Assembly: GCF_039566955.1 (NCBI RefSeq)
Contig: NZ_CP154796.1
Coordinates: 6,510,001 to 6,574,000, forward strand
Origin: Micromonospora sp. DSM 45708
Lineage (GTDB): Bacteria > Actinomycetota > Actinomycetes > Mycobacteriales > Micromonosporaceae
Direction: 5' to 3'
Length of the DNA: 64,000 nucleotides
Shown: one piece after another, positions 53,266 through 62,620 of the stretch
How positions within the stretch are numbered: position 1 is the first letter of the stretch
Layout of the letters: every line of letters begins with the position of its first letter
Program-made: the position numbers and the translations under genes
Notes under the pieces: generated by a model
Seen by the model: the letters and a program-made list of their open reading frames with translations, nothing else
Told to the model about the DNA's origin: nothing
Database searches by the model: none

Positions 53266-54222
53266 CGGCCCGGCCAGCGGGAGCAGGGCCGGGTGACGTC
53301 GGGGTTTGCTTGTCCCCGGTCAGGACGAGCGGGGCACCGACGACGAGCACGACGGCGGCGGCTGTGGCCTGCCGGCGAGTGCGGCGTCCTCGTCCGCCGC
53401 ATCCGAGTGAGCCGTGGCGTCGGCGGGCTCGTCTGCCAAAGGTCGCACGGCCGTCCCCTCTCCTGAGGAAGGCGGCCTGGTGCGCTGCCGCGAGTAGACG
53501 CAACGGTGTGCTGCCGAGGAAGAGATCCCGAGCGCCACCAGAATCCATCCGATCGACCGGCGGACCAGCTGTGGCTGGAAACCAGCCGCCCCGGATCGCG
53601 GGGTCGACCGCGAGCCGGGCCTCGTTCCGGAACCGCCGCCTGGCGGTGAAGGCGTGCGCGGTGAAAAGACCGGAGCCCCGGACACCGTTCCCATTTCATG
53701 CCTGATCGGAGGCATGACAACCGACCGGAGCGCCCGATCGCGGAGCACAGCCGACGCGCCGAACCCGGGCCGGCGTCGATGACGACGTGGGACGGGCACC
53801 CGAGAGGTGCGGCCCCGCTTCGCACCGACACGATGAGACCGGAGCCGGCAGCGCGCTTCGGTACGACCGTGAGATGACGGTGGCGGGTACGCGTCACGTG
53901 TGGAGGCGGCGAGACAAGCATGGGGTCGTTCAACCGCACGGTCCTACCGGGCACCGTTGCGACGCCCGGAGCGGCCACGCAATGAGCCGTCGCAACGGAG
54001 AGCACTCGCCGAGGGCAGGGACCGCCGGCCTGGCGTCGTGTGGACCCGGAGTGAGCCCCGCCGCCGGACGGTGCCGAACCCGGATGCGCATCAGCGGGCG
54101 CACCGCATCGGAGGGCTGGGACGCCGGCGCCGCTCAGAGAGGGCTAGTCGAGTCCAACCGCACGAGTCGGCACGTCGGCCTCGGGGGAGGCGGACGTCCG
54201 TGCCCATGAAGCCGCCAGCCTC

Positions 54223-54236
54223 GTTTCACGTGAAAC
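54223..54236. promoter_or_regulatory. parS site 4
   Basis: Perfect GTTTCACGTGAAAC; the first of three sites spaced about 90 and 147 bp apart. Confidence 0.9.
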
Positions 54237-54311
54237 CGAACGCCCCCGCCCGACGGACAGCCTCTCTCTGGGCGACACCGCGCCACGAGCCCAGGAATCA
54301 CGGAGCGCTCC

Positions 54312-54325
54312 GTTTCACGTGAAAC
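54312..54325. promoter_or_regulatory. parS site 5
   Basis: Perfect GTTTCACGTGAAAC, 89 bp from site 4. Confidence 0.9.
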
Positions 54326-54426
54326 GGGGTCGGCGGGGCAGAGAGTCAGGGGGTCGCCCGGACCGCTACGGCGAGGCCGTCCGCTCGTTGTAAGGAAGGG
54401 TCGACGGAGACGTCGCGTCGCAATAG

Positions 54427-54553
54427 TTATCCACAGCGGTTGTCCACAGGCTCACTCCGTTTCACGTGAAACAAAACCCGGAAACCCTTGCTGAGCTGTG
54501 GATGACGCGCTGTGGTGGTGATCTCGGCGGCCTGTGGACAACGTGGTGGACAA
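54427..54553. promoter_or_regulatory. DnaA-box cluster next to parS
   Basis: TTATCCACA 54427-54435, TTGTCCACA 54440-54448, TGTGGACAA 54533-54541 and weaker GGTGGACAA 54545-54553 and TGTGGATGA about 54497. parS site 6 lies between the pairs. Located about 8.6 kb right of dnaA. Confidence 0.8.
54459..54472. promoter_or_regulatory. parS site 6
   Basis: Perfect GTTTCACGTGAAAC followed by AAAA, 11 bp from a DnaA box. Confidence 0.9.
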
Positions 54554-54646
54554 CATGCTGTGGAGGGCCGGAGCGGGCTCGACCCCGGGTGGAACGGGGC
54601 GAAGGCTCCGGTGGGAACGGGGAGGGACAGGCGTCGCCAACTCCGT

Positions 54647-54652
54647 TAGGGT
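54647..54652 (+). promoter_or_regulatory. Leaderless promoter -10 of HIT-like gene
   Basis: TAGGGT (54647-54652) ends 7 nt before the GTG at 54660, the spacing of a transcript that begins at the start codon. No SD precedes this GTG. Confidence 0.6.
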
Positions 54653-54659
54653 CAGCGTC

Positions 54660-55523
54660 GTGCAGGACACCCCTCCCTCAGTCCCGGACTTCACCCAGTG
54701 GCCTTCCTTCCCCTTCGAGGGCGATCTCCGCGTCAAGCAGCTCGACGATCCCGTACCGGTCGAACCTCCCCGTCGGGGCGAGGAGGACCGGGAGTGCACC
54801 GCGTGCAACGCCCCTGACGAGGCGTACATCTGGGTCGGTGAGCGGTGGCGGGTCCGCACCATGGACCGGCCCACCGGCCTGCCGATGGTCCTGATCCTGG
54901 AGTCCCGCTCCCACCTGGACCTCGGAGACCTGCCGAATCTGCTCGCCGCCGAGCTGGGGGTGATGACCGTGCGCCTGGAACGGGCCATCCGCTCGTTGGA
55001 CGGGGTCGCCCGGGTGCACGTCAACCGCTGGGGCGACGGGTCGGCACACCTGCACATGTGGTTCCTGGCCCGGCCCTACGGGCGACTTCAACTGCGGGGC
55101 ACGTTCCTGTCCCTGTGGGACTCGATCCTGCCGCCGATCTCCGAGGAGCAGTGGCGGGAGAACCTCGCCATGGTGGCCGCGTGGCTCGCCGAGTTCGGTG
55201 GCCGGCCGCTCGCCGAGCCGCCGCGCATCCGGTGGCAGGCGCCGTCGAGTCTCTCCTCGCCGTCGCCGGTGAGCAAGGTCGAGGAGCCCGACGAGGAGAC
55301 CGCGTCGGTGATCGAGGCGGCGGACGAGATCCCCGAGGCGGAGCCGGCCGATAACGCCGACGGGACCGCGCCGAGCCCCGCGACCGACGAGACGCCCGCG
55401 CACACCCCGACCGGCGAGCACCGCGACGGAGGTGGCGAGCCCGCGACCGACGAGGCCGCTCCCACGGCTGGCGACGGCGGCGGGGAGTCGGCCACGGGCC
55501 CGGCCGGGTCGAGCCGGGAATGA
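54660..55523 (+). CDS. HIT-superfamily-like protein
   Basis: 287 residues. An N-terminal Cys pair (ECTACNAPDE, Cys46 and Cys49) resembles the HIT zinc site; a HIT-like core follows (MVLILESRSHLDLGDLPNLLAAELGVMTVRLERAIRSL, then NRWGDGSAHLHMWFLARP at about 120-138). The canonical HxHxHxx triad is reduced: HLHMWFLARP has two His and an aromatic/hydrophobic in place of the third. The last 100 residues are acidic, Pro/Glu-rich and disordered. Function unknown; possibly a nucleotide-binding but inactive member. The GTG at 54660 is chosen for the leaderless promoter. Confidence 0.6.
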   Translation: MQDTPPSVPDFTQWPSFPFEGDLRVKQLDDPVPVEPPRRGEEDRECTACNAPDEAYIWVGERWRVRTMDRPTGLPMVLILESRSHLDLGDLPNLLAAELGVMTVRLERAIRSLDGVARVHVNRWGDGSAHLHMWFLARPYGRLQLRGTFLSLWDSILPPISEEQWRENLAMVAAWLAEFGGRPLAEPPRIRWQAPSSLSSPSPVSKVEEPDEETASVIEAADEIPEAEPADNADGTAPSPATDETPAHTPTGEHRDGGGEPATDEAAPTAGDGGGESATGPAGSSRE

Positions 55524-55558
55524 GGGTGGGCGTACCGGAGTGCGCCGGCTGAGTCAGC

Positions 55559-56554
55559 TCAGCGGCGGCGGGTGGCGGCCCGGCCCACGAGCGCGCCCAG
55601 GACGCGGCCGAAGTCGAGCCCGGCCGCCTGGATCGCCAGCGGCAGCAGCGAGGTTTCCGTCATGCCGGGCGAGACGTTGACCTCCAACACGTGCGGCCGG
55701 CCCTCCGCGTCGACGATCAGGTCGACGCGGGACACGTCCCGCAGGCCGAGCGCCGTGTGCGCGGCGAGCGCCACGTCGGTCACCTGCGCGGTCGTGGCGG
55801 CGTCGAGCCGGGCGGGCGCGTGCCAGGTGGTGCGCCCCGCCGTGTAGCGGGCCGCGTAGTCGTAGACCCCGTTGCGGGGCACGATCTCGACCGGAGGCAG
55901 GGCCTGCGGGCCGTCGCCCAGGTCGAGCACGGACACCGCCACGTCCATTCCGGCCACGTAGCGCTCCACCAGCGCCGTCTGGTCGTACGCGAAACAGCCG
56001 ACCATCGCGGCCGGCAGCGACGCGGCATCCCGGACCACGGCGGCGCCCAGTCCGGAACCGCCCTGCGCCGGCTTGACCATCAACGGCAGCCCGAGGCGGT
56101 CGACGATCCGGTCCAGGACGGCGACCGCGCCCAGCTCGGAGAAGCGGTCGTGCGGCAGCGCCACCCAGTCGGGCGTGGGAATGCCGGCCTCGCGCAGGAC
56201 GGCCTTGGCGGACGGCTTGTCCCAGGCCAGCCGGGAGGAGCGGGCGTCGCAGCCGACGTAGGGCACGTCACAGAGGTCGAGCACGCCGCGCAGGGAGCCG
56301 TCCTCGCCGGTGGCGCCGTGCAGGGCGATCACCACCGCGTCCGGCGGGTCGGCGGCCAGCGCGGGCAGCAGCGCGACGTCGGCGTCCCGCAGCTCCGCCT
56401 GCACGCCGACCGCGCGCAGCGCGTCGAGCACCCGACGACCGGACCGGAGGGAGACGTCCCGCTCGTAGGAGAGGCCGCCGGCGAGCACGAGCACGTGCAG
56501 CTCGTCGCCGGAGGATCCGGTCACAGGTGTCGGTGCGGCAGGGGTGACGGCCAT
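55559..56554 (-). CDS. D-alanine--D-alanine ligase family protein
   Basis: 331 residues. ATP-grasp ligase: LVLAGGLSYERDVSLRSGRRV (N-terminal, Gly/Ser substrate loop), ALHGATGEDGSLRGVLDL, the ATP loop VKPAQGGSGLGAAVV, and the metal site LEVNVSPGMTETSLLP. Joins two D-Ala for peptidoglycan. Position next to cwlM, trxAB and parAB fits cell-wall work, but a second ddl elsewhere is usual, so this may be an alternative form. ATG start. Confidence 0.85.
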   Translation of the reverse strand: MAVTPAAPTPVTGSSGDELHVLVLAGGLSYERDVSLRSGRRVLDALRAVGVQAELRDADVALLPALAADPPDAVVIALHGATGEDGSLRGVLDLCDVPYVGCDARSSRLAWDKPSAKAVLREAGIPTPDWVALPHDRFSELGAVAVLDRIVDRLGLPLMVKPAQGGSGLGAAVVRDAASLPAAMVGCFAYDQTALVERYVAGMDVAVSVLDLGDGPQALPPVEIVPRNGVYDYAARYTAGRTTWHAPARLDAATTAQVTDVALAAHTALGLRDVSRVDLIVDAEGRPHVLEVNVSPGMTETSLLPLAIQAAGLDFGRVLGALVGRAATRRR

Positions 56555-56561
56555 GCGGGCA

Positions 56562-57875
56562 TCATGCCAAGTCGGGACCGGGCGCGTCGGAGCCGCCCTG
56601 GCGTCGGCGCGGTCCGGCGCTGCCGACCGCCCCGAAGACCTTCCGCATGGCGAGCTCCTGCTCCATCACGCCGGCCAGCCGGCGCACGCCCTCCCGGATC
56701 CGCTCCGGCGGGGGGAAGGAGAAGTTGAGCCGCATGTTTCCGGTGCCCGTCCCGTCGGCGTAGAAGCCGGTGCCCGGCACGTACGCGACCCGGGCGGCGA
56801 CGGCCCGCGGCATCATCGCCTTGGCGTCGAGCCCGTCCGGCAGGGTGGCCCACACGAAGAGACCACCGGTCGGGGTGGTCCAGGTGGTTCCCTCGGGCAT
56901 CAGGTCGGCCAGCGCGTCGAGCAGCGCGTCCCGACGCTCGCGGTAGACCTCCCGGTAGATCTTGAGTTGCTCCCGCCACGGCATGGTGCCGAGGTACGTC
57001 GAGACGGCGGCCTGTGCGTAGGCGCTGGGGCAGAGGATCTGCGCCTCGCTGGCGATGACCAGCTTGTCGCGCACCGCGTGCGGGGCGAGGATCCAGCCCA
57101 CCCGCAGCCCGGGGGCGAACGTCTTGGAGAACGTGCTCAGGTAGAAGACGCCGTCACGCCGGCGGGCCCGCAGCGGCGCCGGCGCCTCGCCCTCGAAACC
57201 GAGCTGACCGTACGGGTCGTCCTCCACCACCAGCAGCCCGGCGCGCTCGCAGATGTCGAGCACCCGTTCGCGCCGCTCCTCGCTCAACGTCACGCCGGCC
57301 GGGTTCTGGTAGGTCGGGATGGTGTAGAGGAACTTCACCCGCCGGCCGGCCCGGGCCAGGTCGGCGATCGCCACCTCCAGCGCCTCCGGGATGAGGCCCT
57401 GGTCGTCCATCGGCACGTGGGTCACCTGCGCCTGGGCGGCCTGGAACACCCCGAGCGCGCCGACGTACGTCGGGCCCTCGGCGAGCACCACGTCACCCGG
57501 GTCCAGGAAGAGACGGGCCACCAGGTCGAGCGCCTGCTGCCCGCCGACGGTCACCACCACGTCCTCCGGGGAGGCGCCGCAGGACGCGTCGATCCCGGAG
57601 AGCGCCATCACCTCGCAGATCCGCTCGCGCAGCTCCAGGGTCCCCTGGCCGATGCCGTACTGGAGGGTGGTGGCGCCGTGCTCGGCGCCGAGCCGGCCGA
57701 GCATCTCGCCCACCGCGTCGAGCGGCAGCGCGGCGATGTAGGGCGCCCCGCCGGCGAGCGAGACGACCTCCGGCCGGCTGGCCACCGCGAAGAGTGCCCG
57801 GATCTCGGAGGCGGTCATCCCCCGCACACGCCGGGCGTACCGGTCGGTGTAGTCGTCGAGCGTCGTGCCGGTCAT
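56562..57875 (-). CDS. PLP-dependent aminotransferase (class I/II)
   Basis: 437 residues. Fold-type I aminotransferase of the LysN/MocR-tail type: VSLAGGAPY, GGQQALDLVARLFLDPGDVV, TIPTYQNPAGVTLSEERR, VEDDPYGQL and the Schiff-base lysine in STFSKTFAPGLRVGWI. No DNA-binding head. It probably transaminates an aromatic or alpha-amino acid (alpha-aminoadipate-like family). ATG at 57875. Follows ddl on the same strand with a 7-bp gap (ddl downstream). Confidence 0.9.
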   Translation of the reverse strand: MTGTTLDDYTDRYARRVRGMTASEIRALFAVASRPEVVSLAGGAPYIAALPLDAVGEMLGRLGAEHGATTLQYGIGQGTLELRERICEVMALSGIDASCGASPEDVVVTVGGQQALDLVARLFLDPGDVVLAEGPTYVGALGVFQAAQAQVTHVPMDDQGLIPEALEVAIADLARAGRRVKFLYTIPTYQNPAGVTLSEERRERVLDICERAGLLVVEDDPYGQLGFEGEAPAPLRARRRDGVFYLSTFSKTFAPGLRVGWILAPHAVRDKLVIASEAQILCPSAYAQAAVSTYLGTMPWREQLKIYREVYRERRDALLDALADLMPEGTTWTTPTGGLFVWATLPDGLDAKAMMPRAVAARVAYVPGTGFYADGTGTGNMRLNFSFPPPERIREGVRRLAGVMEQELAMRKVFGAVGSAGPRRRQGGSDAPGPDLA

Positions 57876-58164
57876 GACATCACCTCGATCGGGTGTCGGC
57901 GGGGCTGCCGCCCGGTGTGGTACCCGCGATGCCGGCATCCAATGGCGGCGCGCGGCCGATTGGTCGATCGTAGTCCCTGGTGACCGGCGCGGAACCCGCC
58001 GTGTGGACACGTCCACATCCCGGACCGCCGGTCCGTCGCCCGGGTGGGCGTTCGCGCGTCCCCTCCCGCACCGGCGGGCGGAAGCGTACGATCGCTCGTC
58101 GGGAGCAGGAGGCGGCGGGACACCGCGGTGACCGACGTTCCGAGACTGTTGGTGGGGTGCGCTC

Positions 58165-58830
58165 ATGTCGCGACGTCTGGTCAGCCTGACGCTTGACACC
58201 CTGGAGGACCTTCCCCGATCCTGCCGGCGGTGCGTCTACTGGGAGCTGGATCCCGTCTCCGCCGAGCGGGCCTGCGCGGCCGGCGATCCCGGCCTGGAGA
58301 AGGAGGCCTGGGTCTCCCAGACGCTGCTGGAGTGGGGCTCCTGCGGCAAGTTGGTCTACGTCGACGGCATGCCGGCCGGTTTCGTCATGTACGCCCCGCC
58401 GGCGTACGTCCCGCGTTCGATGGCGTTTCCGACCTCGCCGGTCTCGGCGGACGCGGCGCTGCTGATGACCGCGCACGTGGTGCCCGCGTTCGCCGACGGC
58501 GGCCTGGGCCGGATGCTGGTGCAGGGCGTGGCCCGGGATCTCACCAAGCGCGGCATCAAGGCGATCGAGGCGTTCGGCGACGCCAAGTTCGGCGACGAGC
58601 CGGACGGTCCGGCCTCGGCCTGCGTCGCGCCGGCCGACTTCTTCCTCTCGGTGGGCTTCAAGACGGTCCGCCCGCACCCCCGCTACCCGCGCCTGCGGCT
58701 GGAGCTGCGCACCGCGTTGAGCTGGAAGTCCGACGTCGAGTACGCGTTGGAGAAGCTGCTGGGCTCGATGAGCCCGGAGACGCTGCTGCGCCCGGTGCGG
58801 CCGGCGCCGGCCACCCGTTCGACGAGCTGA
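58165..58830 (+). CDS. GNAT family acetyltransferase
   Basis: 221 residues. GNAT core with LPRSCRRCVYWE at the start (a Cys-rich local patch), GKLVYVDGMPAGFVMYAP, and the acetyl-CoA loop around VPAFADGGLGRMLVQGVARDLTKRGIKAIEAFG, then FFLSVGFKTVRPHPRYPRLRLELR. Substrate unknown. Divergent from the aminotransferase gene; ATG at 58165. Convergent with cwlM. Confidence 0.87.
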   Translation: MSRRLVSLTLDTLEDLPRSCRRCVYWELDPVSAERACAAGDPGLEKEAWVSQTLLEWGSCGKLVYVDGMPAGFVMYAPPAYVPRSMAFPTSPVSADAALLMTAHVVPAFADGGLGRMLVQGVARDLTKRGIKAIEAFGDAKFGDEPDGPASACVAPADFFLSVGFKTVRPHPRYPRLRLELRTALSWKSDVEYALEKLLGSMSPETLLRPVRPAPATRSTS

Positions 58831-58835
58831 CCGGC

Positions 58836-59996
58836 TCAGTCGACCACGGTGCCGGCGGCCACGATCGCCCGCAGCTCGCTCACGTCGATCGAGCCGGTCG
58901 GCACGTCCCGCTCGATCGGCAGGTACATCCGTTGCACCCCGGCCACGATCGCCTCGACCACCCGGTCGCGGAAGCGCGGGTCGATCAGCCGGCCGCGGTC
59001 GGCGGGGGAGGTCAGGTAGCCCACCTCGACGCGGACCGCGGGCATCCGGGTGAGCCGCAGCAGGTCCCACGCCTTGGCGTGGGTGCGGCAGTCGCGCAGC
59101 CCGGTGCGGGCCACGATCTCCCGCTGCACCAGCCCGGCCAGGCGCTCCCCGGTGGCCGAGGTGACGCCGTTGTCGGTGCCGTAGTGGTAGGTGGCGACGC
59201 CGTCGGCCTCCGGGTTGGCGTGCCCGTCGGTGTGCAGCGAGATGAACACGTCCGCGCCGAGCGAGTTGGCGAGCTGGGCCCGGTCCGCGTCCGGCAGGCA
59301 GGTCGGGGACGACGGGCCCCGGGTCAGCTGCACCCGTACGCCGGCCGCCGCGAGCCGTCCCTCCAGCCGGCTGGCGAGGTCGTGCACGAGGTCCGCCTCG
59401 CTCCAGCGCAGCGAGCCGTCGGGCACCACCACGCCGGGGTCGGTGCCGCCGTGCCCCGGGTCGATCACCACGGTCCGGCCGACCAGCGTCGGCCCGGCCT
59501 GGCGGATCGCGTCGGACTCGCGCAACCACTGCGGGCGCCCGCCGACGACCTTGCGGCCGAGCCGGCGCAGCGCGTTGACGGTGTGCGGGCCGCAGGCGCC
59601 GTCCGGCTTCAACCCCATCTCGCGCTGGAACTGGGCCACCGCGCGGGAGGTGCGGATGCCGTAGATGGCGTCGGCGCGGCCCACGTCGTACCCCATCTCC
59701 AACAGGCGTTCCTGAAGTGACCGGACGTCCTCGCCGGTGAGCGGTTCGGGCACCGCGTGGTAGAGCGCGCGGGCGCCGAACCGCCAGCGGGCCGCGTCCA
59801 GCGCCCGCCAGGTCTCCGCGCCCACCCGCCCGTCGACGCTGAGGCCGCGGGACTGCTGGAAGGCGCGGACCGCGCGTTCCGTCGCGGCGTCGTAGTCGTC
59901 GGCGCGACCGTCGGTGGGCAGAAGTTCCAGGCCGGCGAGCACGGTACGGATCTCGGCCACCGCGGGGCCCCGGTCACCGGGTCGGATCGGACGCAC
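58836..59996 (-). CDS. cwlM: CwlM-like N-acetylmuramoyl-L-alanine amidase homologue
   Basis: 386 residues. Two PG_binding_1 repeats (RPGDRGPAVAEIRTVLAGLELLP...; LTGEDVRSLQERLLEMGYDVGRADAIYG) and a C-terminal Amidase_3 domain with VVIDPGHGGTDPGVV, the Glu in LRWSEADLVHDLASRL and FISLHTDGHANPEADGV. Zinc ligands look intact. In mycobacteria the homologue lies between trxA and parB and regulates MurA from inside the cell; here too it is next to trxA, and there is no signal peptide. GTG 59996 is chosen for its SD AGAGGGGGG. Confidence 0.9.
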   Translation of the reverse strand: MRPIRPGDRGPAVAEIRTVLAGLELLPTDGRADDYDAATERAVRAFQQSRGLSVDGRVGAETWRALDAARWRFGARALYHAVPEPLTGEDVRSLQERLLEMGYDVGRADAIYGIRTSRAVAQFQREMGLKPDGACGPHTVNALRRLGRKVVGGRPQWLRESDAIRQAGPTLVGRTVVIDPGHGGTDPGVVVPDGSLRWSEADLVHDLASRLEGRLAAAGVRVQLTRGPSSPTCLPDADRAQLANSLGADVFISLHTDGHANPEADGVATYHYGTDNGVTSATGERLAGLVQREIVARTGLRDCRTHAKAWDLLRLTRMPAVRVEVGYLTSPADRGRLIDPRFRDRVVEAIVAGVQRMYLPIERDVPTGSIDVSELRAIVAAGTVVD

Positions 59997-60106
59997 GACG
60001 ACCCCCCTCTGCACGGACGCTGGCGGAGGCGGAAACTCCGACGGACGCCTACGGAGCGTACCGTGACCGGTTACCCACCGGGCTCAGGTTCGCGCAGGTC
60101 AGGAAC

Positions 60107-60149
60107 GTCGGAGCCCCCGACACCCGGGCGGGGTGACGGGGGCTCCGAC
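60107..60149 (-). terminator. Hairpin after trxA
   Basis: GTCGGAGCCCCCG / CGGGGGCTCCGAC, a 13-bp perfect stem with a 17-nt loop, 15 bp after the trxA stop codon and before cwlM. Confidence 0.75.
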
Positions 60150-60163
60150 GGTGTCGGGTCGGG

Positions 60164-60487
60164 TCAGAGCGCCGACTGGATGAGCTTGACCAGCTCGCCC
60201 TTCGGCTTGGCGCCGGCGATCGACTGCACCGGCTCGCCGTTCTTGAAGACGGTCAGCGTCGGCACGGACATCACCCGGTAGGCGCGCGCCGTCTCGGGGT
60301 TCTCGTCGATGTTGAGCTTGACGATGGTGACCTGGTCACTCATCTCGCCCGCGATCTCCTCCAGCAGCGGCGAGACCTTGCGGCACGGACCGCACCACTC
60401 CGCCCAGAAGTCGACCAGAACCGGCTTGTCGGACTTCAGCACGTCGCTCGCGAAGCTCGCGTCCGTGACCGCCTTGGTGGCTCCCAC
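60164..60487 (-). CDS. trxA: Thioredoxin
   Basis: 107 residues. Thioredoxin fold with WCGPC (Cys32, Cys35), conserved VLVDFWAEWCGPCRKVSPLLEEIA and the cis-Pro loop MSVPTLTVFKNG. Reduced by TrxB encoded 28 bp upstream on the same strand. GTG at 60487 follows GAGGAGGAGGGG. Confidence 0.97.
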   Translation of the reverse strand: MGATKAVTDASFASDVLKSDKPVLVDFWAEWCGPCRKVSPLLEEIAGEMSDQVTIVKLNIDENPETARAYRVMSVPTLTVFKNGEPVQSIAGAKPKGELVKLIQSAL

Positions 60488-60515
60488 TATGAACCCCTCC
60501 TCCTCGTGAAAATTC

Positions 60516-61469
60516 TCAGCCCTGCAGGGTGGCGATGAACCGCTCGGCGTCCAGCGCTGCCGCACATCCGGTGCCGGCCGCGGTGATGGCCTGCCGGTAC
60601 GTGTGGTCGACCACGTCGCCGGCGGCGAACACGCCCGGCACGCTGGTGCGGGTGCTCGGCGCCTGCACCTTCACGTAACCCTCGTCGTCCAGCTCCACCT
60701 GGTCGCGGAACAGTTCGCTGCGCGGGTCGTGGCCGATCGCCACGAACACGCCGGTCACGTCGAGCACCTTGGTCTGGCCGGTGTGCACGTCGCGCACCCG
60801 TACGCCGCTGACCTTGCCGTCGTCGCCGAGGATCTCCTCGACCGTGGTGTTCCACTCCACCTTGATCTTCTCGTTGCCCAGCGCCCGCTCCGCCATGATC
60901 TTGCTGGCCCGGAACGAGTCGCGGCGGTGGATGATCGTCACCGACTCGGCGAAGCGGGTGAGGAAGCTCGCCTCCTCCATCGCCGAGTCGCCGCCGCCGA
61001 CCACCACGATGTGCTGGTTACGGAAGAAGAAGCCGTCACAGGTGGCGCAGGACGACACACCGTGGCCGAGGTATTCCTGCTCGCCCGGCACGCCCAGCGG
61101 ACGCCAGGCCGAGCCGGTGGAGAGGATGACGGCGCGGGCCCGGTAGGCGGTCTCGCCCACCCAGACCGTGCTCACCGCGTCGGAGCCGATCTCGCCGGTG
61201 TCCTTCAGCTCGACCCGGGTCACGTCGTCGGTGAGGAACTCCGCGCCGAACCGCTCGGCCTGCTTGCGCATGTTGTCCATCAGCTCGGGGCCGAGGATGC
61301 CGTCGGCGAAGCCGGGGAAGTTCTCCACCTCGGTGGTGGTCATCAGCGCGCCACCGGACTGCACGCCCTCGATGATCAGCGGCTTGAGGTTGGCACGTGC
61401 GGCGTAGACCGCCGCGGTGTAGCCGGCCGGCCCGGAGCCGATGATGATCAGGTTGCGGACCTCGTCCAC
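60516..61469 (-). CDS. trxB: Thioredoxin reductase
   Basis: 317 residues. Low-molecular-weight TrxR: FAD motif GSGPAG (11-16), NADPH motif [11 protein letters not shown], redox CATC in [10 protein letters not shown], and [20 protein letters not shown]. Electron transfer NADPH to thioredoxin. GTG at 61469 ([13 protein letters not shown]) has GGGAG upstream; a longer frame starts in the gap. Gene order sigM - anti-sigma - trxB - trxA is typical. Confidence 0.97.
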   Translation of the reverse strand: MDEVRNLIIIGSGPAGYTAAVYAARANLKPLIIEGVQSGGALMTTTEVENFPGFADGILGPELMDNMRKQAERFGAEFLTDDVTRVELKDTGEIGSDAVSTVWVGETAYRARAVILSTGSAWRPLGVPGEQEYLGHGVSSCATCDGFFFRNQHIVVVGGGDSAMEEASFLTRFAESVTIIHRRDSFRASKIMAERALGNEKIKVEWNTTVEEILGDDGKVSGVRVRDVHTGQTKVLDVTGVFVAIGHDPRSELFRDQVELDDEGYVKVQAPSTRTSVPGVFAAGDVVDHTYRQAITAAGTGCAAALDAERFIATLQG

Positions 61470-61648
61470 TGCCGTCTCCCGATGTGTGTGTTCGTCACCG
61501 GCGCGCACCGATGTCGATCCCGAGTGCCGACCGCGCGGAGGGGTCGGCGCCTGACTTCCAGAACGTCATCGTACGAAGCGGGGATTCCCGGACCGGTCAT
61601 CCGGTGGGTCACGTCACGTGGCGGGACAGGCCCGCTGACCGCGCGGTT

Positions 61649-62620
61649 TCAGCCTACCCGCGTGCGGAACCGGGTGTCCGCGCCGGACCCGGGTACGCCG
61701 CATTCCGGCCCGCTCACCCAGCCCCAGCGGACACCGACGGCGTCCGAGAACGTCACCACCAGCGCCGGGCTGCCCTGGAACCGGGCGTAGTCGACCAGCT
61801 CGACGGTGAGCGGCGTCGCGCCGTGCTCGGCGCCGATCGCGGTCAGGCAGGCGGCCAGCGCCTCGGGTCGGGCGAGCCGGTCCAACCCGCCCGTCGCGCT
61901 GAGGCGGCTCTTGTCGGCGGCCAGGGGGGTCTCCCGGCCGTTGTCCGCCGCGCCCGACGGCCCGGCCATGTCCGGCCGGTACGACGTCGCCGCGGGTGCC
62001 CGGCCGAGGCGTTCCGGCGTCCAGTCCGTGCCGCTGCGCACGGCCGGGCCGGTGGTCCGGTACGGCGCACCCGCCGCCGGCGCCGCCTCACCGGCCGGTC
62101 GGTCGGCGGTGCCGCTGCTGTCCCCGCCCGTGTCCGCCAGCCGGCCGACGCCGAGGCTGACCGCGGCGACCGAGGCGGCGGCCAACGCCACCGGGCCGGC
62201 GAGCCGGGCCCAGCGCCGGGAGCGTCGTCCGGGCCCGGTGTGCCGCTCGGGGCGGGTGGCCGTGCCGGGCGGGCGGGTCGCCCGGCCGGGCTGCGCCGGC
62301 ACGACGACCGGTGCCGCGTCCCGGCCGGCGTGACCGGGCACGTGGTCGGCGGCCGGGACGGGGCCGGCGCCGGCGAGCGCGGCCGTGATCCGGTCGGCCA
62401 CCGCCGCCGGCAGCTCCGGCGCGGGCGACGACGCCCAGGCGGCGAGGTCGGCGTGCACCAGGTCGAGCGCGCCGGCCAGGGTCGCGTACGCCGCGCGCCA
62501 GGCCGGGTCCTGCTCGACCAGCCGGGCCACGGTCGCCTGCTCGGGGGTGCCGTCCAGCGCCCCGCCGAGGTAGTCGGCGAGGAGGTCGTGGTCGACCTCG
62601 CTGAACTCCCGCGAACTCAC
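61649..62620 (-). CDS. Membrane anti-sigma factor of SigM type
   Basis: 323 residues. N-terminal cytoplasmic sigma-binding part (SREFSEVDHDLLADYLGGALDGTPEQATVARLVEQDPAWR), Pro/Arg-rich region, one transmembrane helix (about 150-170: WARLAGPVALAAASVAAVSLGVG) and an extracellular domain ending in VWVSGPECGV. The GTG start overlaps sigM (GTGA). It holds the ECF sigma factor inactive until a redox or surface signal. Confidence 0.85.
   Translation of the reverse strand: MSSREFSEVDHDLLADYLGGALDGTPEQATVARLVEQDPAWRAAYATLAGALDLVHADLAAWASSPAPELPAAVADRITAALAGAGPVPAADHVPGHAGRDAAPVVVPAQPGRATRPPGTATRPERHTGPGRRSRRWARLAGPVALAAASVAAVSLGVGRLADTGGDSSGTADRPAGEAAPAAGAPYRTTGPAVRSGTDWTPERLGRAPAATSYRPDMAGPSGAADNGRETPLAADKSRLSATGGLDRLARPEALAACLTAIGAEHGATPLTVELVDYARFQGSPALVVTFSDAVGVRWGWVSGPECGVPGSGADTRFRTRVG

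Larger units (their letters stand above)
52882..54659. other. Gene-poor parS-rich region beside parB
   Basis: 1.8 kb without a gene that I can support: open frames exist on both strands but are Arg/Pro/Ala-rich, lack SD sequences and show no known domain. It holds a 15-bp tandem repeat (53011-53190), four perfect parS sites (53252, 54223, 54312, 54459) and a DnaA-box cluster (54427-54553). It looks like a centromere-type control region rather than coding DNA. Confidence 0.6.

Noticed and set aside
53320..53799. Minus-strand frame with a hydrophobic stretch (RRSIGWILVALGISS) in the parS-rich region
   Set aside because: Arg/Pro/Ser-rich, no SD or domain, and the frame conflicts with an equally open neighbour frame; not strong enough to call.
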